From positions 1-64,000 of the forward strand of contig NZ_BAEP01000024.1 of the NCBI RefSeq assembly GCF_000315015.1: DNA of 64,000 nucleotides. Reading direction: 5' to 3'. The stretch is from Paraglaciecola mesophila KMM 241 (GTDB lineage: Bacteria; Pseudomonadota; Gammaproteobacteria; Enterobacterales; Alteromonadaceae). Of the stretch, positions 58,135 through 64,000 are shown one piece after another (positions within the stretch are counted from its first letter, which is position 1; every line of letters begins with the position of its first letter). The notes beneath the pieces are model-generated. The model made no database searches. It saw only the letters and a program-made list of their open reading frames with translations, and was not told the origin of the DNA. The translations under genes were made by a program, and so were the position numbers.

Positions 58135-59604
58135 TTAGCCTTCTCCTGGGGTCACGGCAACTGCCATATTCTCATTCGCGGCATCAGCCAACCCTCCACC
58201 TAATACACGATATAGAGTAACCCGGTTGATGAGATCAGTTTGACGGGTGCTGACCAATGTTTGGCTCGCATTGTACATAGTCCGCTGCGCCTCTAGTGCA
58301 TTTTGAAAACTGTCCACGCCACCTTTATAACGCGCAAGTGACAAGTCATAGCTGCGTGTTGCCGCTGCAACCAATGCCTCTTGTGCAGCAAGTTGCTCCT
58401 GAATGGTCGCCTTACGCGCTAAGGCATCAGCCACTTCTGAAAACGCGCTTTGAATCGCATATTCGTAAGCCGCTAAAAACTTCTGCTTTTGAGCCTGCGT
58501 AAACGCCAATTGGGCATCGTTAGCACCACCAGTAAAAATAGGAATATTTAAACTCGGCGCCAATGTCCAGATTGAACTTGCGCCACCACTGAAAATATCC
58601 GCTAACACCGAGCTCGCTAACCCGCCTGTAGCTGTTAACGACAAGGATGGGAAAAACGCTGCTCTGGCCGCGCCTATATCGGCATTTGCTGATTTCAAGT
58701 CGTGTTCAGCTGAAAGCACATCAGGTCTTTGCAACAACACATCTGAAGATAGTCCGGCTGGAATATCACTCACTAACTCGGCACCATCTGGCAACGCACT
58801 GGGCAACAATGTGGTATCAAGTTGTTGGCCAACCAATAAGCGCAACGCATTGATATCTTGCTCTACTTGGGTGTTGAAACTGGCAATATCTGAGCGAGCT
58901 GTATGATATACGGTCTGTGCACTGGCTAAATCAATCTTAGAATCAACCCCTAGCTCCAAGCGCTTTTTGGTGATATCCATTGTTTTTTGCGCGTTGCCCG
59001 CTGTTTCTTTTGCAAGGCTGAGCAAACTGCTGTCAGATGCAAGCGTCAACCAAGCATTCGCAACTTCACCAATTAAGGCAATCTGGGCTGCCTTAGCGGT
59101 TTCAGCACTGGCTAAGTAACTTTGCATATCCGCTTCACTCAAGCTGCGGTTTTTACCGAATAAGTCAATCTCGTAACCACTCAAACCCGCTTCTGCCTGA
59201 TACAAGGTTGAAATGTCGCCATCAGAAGACTTCGCTCGTGTACCACTCAACCCTGCGCTGATCTGCGGGTAAAGATCTGCTTTTTGAATACGATAGGTAG
59301 CACGAGCAGACTCTACGTCAGCCAAGGTTTCACGCAGGCTTCTGTTGCTGCTAAGCGCCAGCTCTATCACTTGGGTTAAACGAGGTTCGTGAATAAACTG
59401 CCTCCAAGGTAACTCAGCTGCTTTTTGCGAAGTTAACCCTGGCGTTTCCTCCAGAGTTTTGCTTTGCTGTTGCGCCCAGTCGCTCGCTATCGGTAATTCC
59501 GAGCGTTCGTAGTCAGGTGCCATCGAGCTACACCCTGCTAATTCGATGGCACACACCACTGATAATAATGCTGGGCGTATAGTGCGAGTGGTTAATTTAA
59601 TCAC
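58135..59604 (-). CDS. outer-membrane channel of an RND efflux system (OprM/NodT type)
   Basis: The 489-residue lipoprotein has a lipobox LAGC and two TolC-type repeats of coiled-coil and barrel (SSMAPDYERSELPIASDW at the start, SLARYKGGVDSFQNALEAQRTM in the second repeat). It makes the channel through the outer membrane for the adaptor and pump encoded upstream. I set the start at the GTG at 59604, because GGAG is 7 bases upstream and it overlaps the pump stop (GTGATTAA). The ATG at 59610 sits too close to that site. Confidence 0.92.
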   Translation of the reverse strand: MIKLTTRTIRPALLSVVCAIELAGCSSMAPDYERSELPIASDWAQQQSKTLEETPGLTSQKAAELPWRQFIHEPRLTQVIELALSSNRSLRETLADVESARATYRIQKADLYPQISAGLSGTRAKSSDGDISTLYQAEAGLSGYEIDLFGKNRSLSEADMQSYLASAETAKAAQIALIGEVANAWLTLASDSSLLSLAKETAGNAQKTMDITKKRLELGVDSKIDLASAQTVYHTARSDIASFNTQVEQDINALRLLVGQQLDTTLLPSALPDGAELVSDIPAGLSSDVLLQRPDVLSAEHDLKSANADIGAARAAFFPSLSLTATGGLASSVLADIFSGGASSIWTLAPSLNIPIFTGGANDAQLAFTQAQKQKFLAAYEYAIQSAFSEVADALARKATIQEQLAAQEALVAAATRSYDLSLARYKGGVDSFQNALEAQRTMYNASQTLVSTRQTDLINRVTLYRVLGGGLADAANENMAVAVTPGEG

Positions 59605-62600
59605 GGGCATTCTCCATTTTTTTAGGCTCATCATTATAAACAGGGCGTCTTTTTGAAAAGATCCCGCGAATGATTACGAAGAATAAAGGTACAAAGAAAA
59701 TCCCAAAAATCGTCGCCGTAAGCGTACCACCTAAAATACCGGTACCGATTGAAATTCGGCTGTTTGCGCCAGCACCAGATGAAATTGCCAATGGCAAAAT
59801 ACCAAACATAAAGGCCAGTGAAGTCATGATGATAGGGCGTAAGCGAAGCTTAGCTGCTTCAACAGCAGAACCCACTAGCGACATGCCTTTTTGATAAGAC
59901 GCTTCAGCAAACTCAACTATGAGTATGGCGTTTTTGGAGGCCAACCCTATGGTGGTCAATAAGGCCACTTGGAAGTAAATATCGTTTTCAAGCCCGCGCA
60001 GGGTTGAGGCCAGCGCAGCACCGACTACCCCAAGTGGTATAACCAGTATGACTGATAAAGGCACTGACCAGCTTTCATATAGAGCAGCAAGAGCTAAGAA
60101 AACCACTAAAATTGATATGGCATACAACATAGTCGACTGGCCGCTTGATAGCTTTTCCTGATAAGACAAACCACTCCAAGCGAAGCTTAACTTTCCTTGA
60201 CCCACTTCTTGAACTAATTGCTCTAATTCAGTCATCGCCTGACCAGAGCTAACGCCGCTGGCAGCTGAGCCTTGTATTTGATACGAAGCAATACCGTTGA
60301 AACGCGACAAACTTTGCGGTGCACTAGACCAAGACGAAGTGCTAAAGGCTGAGAATGACGTCATGGTGGTTTCACCATCCGCGTTTTGCCCTCGCACATA
60401 CCAATCATTCAAATCTTCTGGTTTAGAGCGGTACTGCGCTTCACTTTCGATATACACCTTTTTCACTCGGCCATCATCGATAAAGTCATTCACATACGAG
60501 CCAGCCCATGCAGCAGTCAACGTGTTAGACACATCCGCCAGCGATAACCCAAGGGACGTCGCTTTGCCATGATCTATGTCTATTTTCAGTTGAGGAGTGT
60601 TACTCAATGCCCCTTCGCGCACCCCCATCAGCATCTCACTTTGCCTTGCTGCGGCCATAAACTCGTCTTTTAAAGCAGTGAGTTCGTCTCGGCTTGTGCC
60701 AGCAGCCGCCTGCAGTTCAAAGGTAAAACCATTACTTTGACCTAAGCCTTGAATAACGGGCTGCGACAATGCAAATATACTTGCATCACGTATTGTGGAT
60801 AGATTCTTATTTATGCGTCCAATCAGCGCATCTGCACTTTGGTCGTCCTCAGTTCTATCATCCCATGGGGTTAACGACACAAAGCCCATACCGGCATTTT
60901 GGCCACTACCTGAGAAGTTAAAACCAGAAATACTGAACACCCGTTGAATATCTTCAGACTCATTTTCCAGCAAGTATTGCTCTACCTGCTCAGAAACGTC
61001 GCGTGTTCTGGATATAGATGCACCAACAGGCATGTTCACTTGAAACATAATACTGCCTTGATCTTCTTGGGGTAAGAATCCTGTGGGCATACGTACCACC
61101 AATAACCCTAACACCACGATAATTACGCCATACCCTAATACCCAGCGCACTTTGCGGGTGATGATTTTACCTACCTGGCTGGTATACGAGGCCGTCAACT
61201 TTTCGAACATACGATTGAAGCGCGCAAAGAAACCTTTACCTTTTTCACTATGCTCTTTATGGGTTAAGAAGCTGGCACACAGAGTAGGGCTTAAGGTCAA
61301 CGCCACAATTACAGATAAGGTCATAGATGACACTATCGCAATAGAGAACTGCTTGTAGATTACCCCTGTTGAGCCGCCAAAAAAGGCCATGGGTAAGAAT
61401 ACCGCAGACAAGACCACCGCAATACCAATCAAAGCACCACTGATTTCAGACATAGATTCGATGGTAGCGTCTCGTGGCGAAAGGTTTTTCTCACGCATCA
61501 GGCGTTCGACGTTTTCCACCACCACGATGGCATCATCTACCAGCAAGCCGATAGAGAGCACAATGCCGAACATGGTTAGGGTGTTAATGGAAAAGCCAAA
61601 CGCCGATAACACTCCAAACGTACCCAATAGCACCACAGGCACCGCAATGGCGGGGATCAATGTGGCGCGCCAGTTTTGTAAGAACAACCACATAACCAGT
61701 ACTACCAATACCACTGCTTCGCCCAATGTCTGCACCACTTCACTGATAGAAATTTTAATGAAGTCCGTACTGTCCCGAGGGAAAGTGACCTCATAGCCCT
61801 CAGGTAAATTAAGAGCAAGCTCGGCGACTTTGTCTTTGACGCGAGTGGCGGTATCAAGTGCATTCGCACCGGGTGTTAGCATCACAGCGATACCTGATGC
61901 TGGGTGACCGTTTAACCGCGGTATGGCGTCGTAACTTTCACTGCCAATCTCAACACGTGCTACATCACCTAAGCGCACCCTGGCGCCGCTGGTATCTGAT
62001 TTTAAAATAATATCGCGAAACTGGTCAGGCGTTTCTAACATTGACTGTGCGGTTACGGTGGCGTTTAGCTCTTGATTATCAAGGGCAGGCACAGCACCAA
62101 TTTTACCCGCGGGTACCTGTATGTTCTGCGCCGCGAGAGCAGTTGTAATATCCGACGGCATCAATTCATAAGCGGCCAATTTAGTTGGGTCTAGCCAGAT
62201 ACGCATGGCGTATTGTGAGCCGAATACGCGGGTGTCACCTACGCCGTCTATTCGTGCCAGTGAATCTTCCATACTGGAAGAAATATAATCAGAGATATCA
62301 AACGCCGAGGCTTTATCTGTGGTGTCATATACCGCCGTAACCAGCAAGAAATCCGTATTGGACTTGGTTACCGTTACCCCCTGAGATTGTACTGATTCAG
62401 GTAAGCGCGAGGTCACTTGTTGTACCTTATTCTGTACCTGTACTTGGGCAAAATCGGCGTCTGTGCCCTCTTCAAAAGTCACATTTACTGATGCAGAGCC
62501 GTCAGATGTACTCGAGGACGAAAAATACAACAGCCCATCTAATCCTGTTAGTTGTTGCTCTAAAATTTGCGTCACGCTGTTTTCAACAGTTTCTGCATCC

Positions 62601-62758
62601 GCTCCAGTGTAAGTTGTACTTACCGAGATAACGGGGGGCGCCACAGTAGGATACTGTGCTATAGGCAGCGACATAATAGACGCGATACCCGTAAGCATAA
62701 TGATAATCGATATAACCCAGGCAAAAACTGGGCGGTCAATAAAGAAACGTGCAAACAT
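59597..62758 (-). CDS. RND multidrug efflux pump, AcrB/MexB (HAE-1) type
   Basis: The 1053-residue inner-membrane pump has the RND layout: an N-terminal membrane segment (FFIDRPVFAWVISIIIMLTG), a large periplasmic porter domain, six central segments with the proton-relay GLLVDDAIVVVENVERLM (two Asp), a second periplasmic domain and six more segments. Its length is typical. It is a proton antiporter that moves lipophilic drugs or bile-type compounds. It lies 3 bp after the adaptor gene, so the three genes form an operon. Confidence 0.96.
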   Translation of the reverse strand: MFARFFIDRPVFAWVISIIIMLTGIASIMSLPIAQYPTVAPPVISVSTTYTGADAETVENSVTQILEQQLTGLDGLLYFSSSSTSDGSASVNVTFEEGTDADFAQVQVQNKVQQVTSRLPESVQSQGVTVTKSNTDFLLVTAVYDTTDKASAFDISDYISSSMEDSLARIDGVGDTRVFGSQYAMRIWLDPTKLAAYELMPSDITTALAAQNIQVPAGKIGAVPALDNQELNATVTAQSMLETPDQFRDIILKSDTSGARVRLGDVARVEIGSESYDAIPRLNGHPASGIAVMLTPGANALDTATRVKDKVAELALNLPEGYEVTFPRDSTDFIKISISEVVQTLGEAVVLVVLVMWLFLQNWRATLIPAIAVPVVLLGTFGVLSAFGFSINTLTMFGIVLSIGLLVDDAIVVVENVERLMREKNLSPRDATIESMSEISGALIGIAVVLSAVFLPMAFFGGSTGVIYKQFSIAIVSSMTLSVIVALTLSPTLCASFLTHKEHSEKGKGFFARFNRMFEKLTASYTSQVGKIITRKVRWVLGYGVIIVVLGLLVVRMPTGFLPQEDQGSIMFQVNMPVGASISRTRDVSEQVEQYLLENESEDIQRVFSISGFNFSGSGQNAGMGFVSLTPWDDRTEDDQSADALIGRINKNLSTIRDASIFALSQPVIQGLGQSNGFTFELQAAAGTSRDELTALKDEFMAAARQSEMLMGVREGALSNTPQLKIDIDHGKATSLGLSLADVSNTLTAAWAGSYVNDFIDDGRVKKVYIESEAQYRSKPEDLNDWYVRGQNADGETTMTSFSAFSTSSWSSAPQSLSRFNGIASYQIQGSAASGVSSGQAMTELEQLVQEVGQGKLSFAWSGLSYQEKLSSGQSTMLYAISILVVFLALAALYESWSVPLSVILVIPLGVVGAALASTLRGLENDIYFQVALLTTIGLASKNAILIVEFAEASYQKGMSLVGSAVEAAKLRLRPIIMTSLAFMFGILPLAISSGAGANSRISIGTGILGGTLTATIFGIFFVPLFFVIIRGIFSKRRPVYNDEPKKMENARD

Positions 62759-62761
62759 GTT

Positions 62762-63964
62762 TTACACGCCCCCTTTTGCAGCAGAAGGGGCAGAAGACGA
62801 ATTGCCTGATTGAGCTGCAACAGCAACCATCTTGCCATTACTCTGCATTTGTACTTCTACCGTTTTCACTTCACTACCTGGGCCAACCTTGCTTGAGCCC
62901 TCTACCAATAATTTGTCACCCGCTTTTAAACCTGAGCTAATAAACCATTTGTTACCAACTGCGCTGATGGTTTTAACCACGCGCGACTGCACCTTGTTGC
63001 CCTCGTCAATTACGTAAGCGTATGCATCACCTGCCGGGTTATGGTAAACACCTTGCTGAGGTACAAGAATGGCGTTGTCATCAACCGCTTCATTGACTCG
63101 AGTACGCACAAACATTCCTGGCAACAACACTCCGTCAGGGTTAGGAAATTCAGCTCTTAGCGTCACGGCACCCGTTGAGGCGTCAACAGCTACTTCTTGC
63201 ATTTTAAGCTGGCCTTTTAGCTCGTATTCACTGCCATCTTCAAGAAGCAAAGAAACATCAGTCGAGCCTTTTTTAATATCTGTTTTGGCTAACAATTGAC
63301 GTAATTTTAAAATTTCTGTGCTGCTTTTAATCATGTCCACATAAATAGGGTCTAAGGTACGAATTGTCGAAAGAGCGGTCGTTTGTGATGCTGTGACTAA
63401 TGCACCTGGGGTTACATTAGAAATACCAATCCGCCCTGAGATAGGCGCTTTTACTTTGCTAAACTCAAGGTTGATGCGCGCCGTTTCAAGGGCTGCCTCA
63501 AAACGTTCGATATCTGCTTTGGCTTCTAAATAGGTTGCATGTGCATCGTCTGCATCTTGTTGCGAAACACCTTCAAATTCCAACAGGTCAGCGAAACGCT
63601 GATCTTTAAGCTTGGCGGTTTCAACGGTTGCTTTAGCGCTGTTTAAGTTTGCTTTCGCTTCGTTGACAGCAGCTTGAAAAGTGGCAGGCTCGATTTGATA
63701 CAAAACGTCACCTTCTTCTACAAACTCGCCCTCAGTAAATAAGCGCTCATGCACAATACCACCGACCTGGGGACGGACTTCAGCCGTCAACGTGGCCACC
63801 ACTCTACCTTGCATCTGAGTCTCAATTTTATGCTCGCTAGGGGTCACTATGAGATAAGCAACTTCAGTAACACGCGCAGCCTGAGGCTGAGTTGTTTCTT
63901 GCTGGCAGCCACTTAGCAGTACAGAGGCTAATAACAGCCCCCCGATACACGTTGAGTATTTCAT
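62762..63964 (-). CDS. periplasmic adaptor (membrane fusion protein) of the RND system
   Basis: The 400-residue lipoprotein (lipobox LLSGCQQ) has the AcrA/MexA layout: lipoyl half-motifs (VRPQVGGIVHERLFTEGEFVEEGDVLYQIEP and VKAPISGRIGISNVTPGALV), a coiled-coil hairpin (about 95-160), and beta-barrel plus membrane-proximal domains. It links pump and outer-membrane channel. It is the first gene of the operon; its promoter lies beyond 63964 at the window edge. No regulator gene is visible in the window. Confidence 0.95.
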   Translation of the reverse strand: MKYSTCIGGLLLASVLLSGCQQETTQPQAARVTEVAYLIVTPSEHKIETQMQGRVVATLTAEVRPQVGGIVHERLFTEGEFVEEGDVLYQIEPATFQAAVNEAKANLNSAKATVETAKLKDQRFADLLEFEGVSQQDADDAHATYLEAKADIERFEAALETARINLEFSKVKAPISGRIGISNVTPGALVTASQTTALSTIRTLDPIYVDMIKSSTEILKLRQLLAKTDIKKGSTDVSLLLEDGSEYELKGQLKMQEVAVDASTGAVTLRAEFPNPDGVLLPGMFVRTRVNEAVDDNAILVPQQGVYHNPAGDAYAYVIDEGNKVQSRVVKTISAVGNKWFISSGLKAGDKLLVEGSSKVGPGSEVKTVEVQMQSNGKMVAVAAQSGNSSSAPSAAKGGV

Positions 63965-64000
63965 GGTAAAGCGTTCCTCGTGATAAATTAAAAACGTGAG

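Overview
The window looks like chromosomal DNA of a marine gammaproteobacterium of the Alteromonadaceae type (Paraglaciecola, Glaciecola or Alteromonas relatives). The reasons are a moderate GC content, a full ArcB tripartite kinase, several TonB-dependent receptors, an AcrAB/OprM-type pump, GltBD, groESL with a heat-shock promoter, and many proteins of marine gammaproteobacterial style. I see no IS element, prophage, tRNA, rRNA or CRISPR array. The taxon is inferred from style and was not searched.

Layout. 0-2.5 kb: end of a TonB-dependent receptor, then a leftward ECF sigma / membrane anti-sigma / DUF4097 operon. 2.6-4.5 kb: MOSC protein, convergent with rpsF-rpsR-rplI (no priB). 4.7-7.1 kb: arcB. 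7.7-13.6 kb: gltB-gltD. 13.8-15.8 kb: iron alcohol dehydrogenase and a DsbA/FrnE-like oxidoreductase. 16.1-18.2 kb: groES-groEL behind a clear sigma-32 promoter. 18.2-19.4 kb: a gene-free stretch packed with perfect mini-hairpins, including an array of about 17-bp units opening with ATG whose stem arms covary from unit to unit. 19.5-23.3 kb: CadC-like membrane regulator divergent from an exported serine hydrolase. 23.5-25.0 kb: TetR / phytanoyl-CoA dioxygenase-like pair with a perfect palindromic operator. 25.4-31.1 kb: ABC ATPase, two ABC-2 permeases and a TonB receptor in one operon behind a 48-bp compound palindrome. 31.2-37.9 kb: M24 peptidase, GlxA-type regulator, FabY-type ketoacyl synthase, SGNH hydrolase, lipoprotein. 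38-43 kb: small unknown protein, acyl-CoA dehydrogenase, cold-shock protein, RNase R. 43.2-48.9 kb: small envelope genes (YjdF-like, cytochrome c'-like lipoprotein, YdcH-like, LEA14-like lipoprotein, cytochrome b562-like), a zinc-ribbon protein, dGTPase and a glycosyltransferase-like protein. 49.4-55.4 kb: a large TonB receptor facing an exported protein of 23 TPR units. 55.7-57.7 kb: lipoprotein metallophosphoesterase with candidate Pho boxes. 58.1-64.0 kb: RND efflux operon (adaptor, pump, outer-membrane channel).

Functional themes are envelope transport and stress (RND pump, three TonB receptors, ABC/TonB operon, ECF sigma system), nitrogen and redox control (gltBD, arcB), chaperones, and cold-shock RNA handling (csp with an RNase R). 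The least explained part is the hairpin-dense region at 18.2-19.3 kb. The ABC-2/TonB operon is the best candidate for an uncharacterised transport system.
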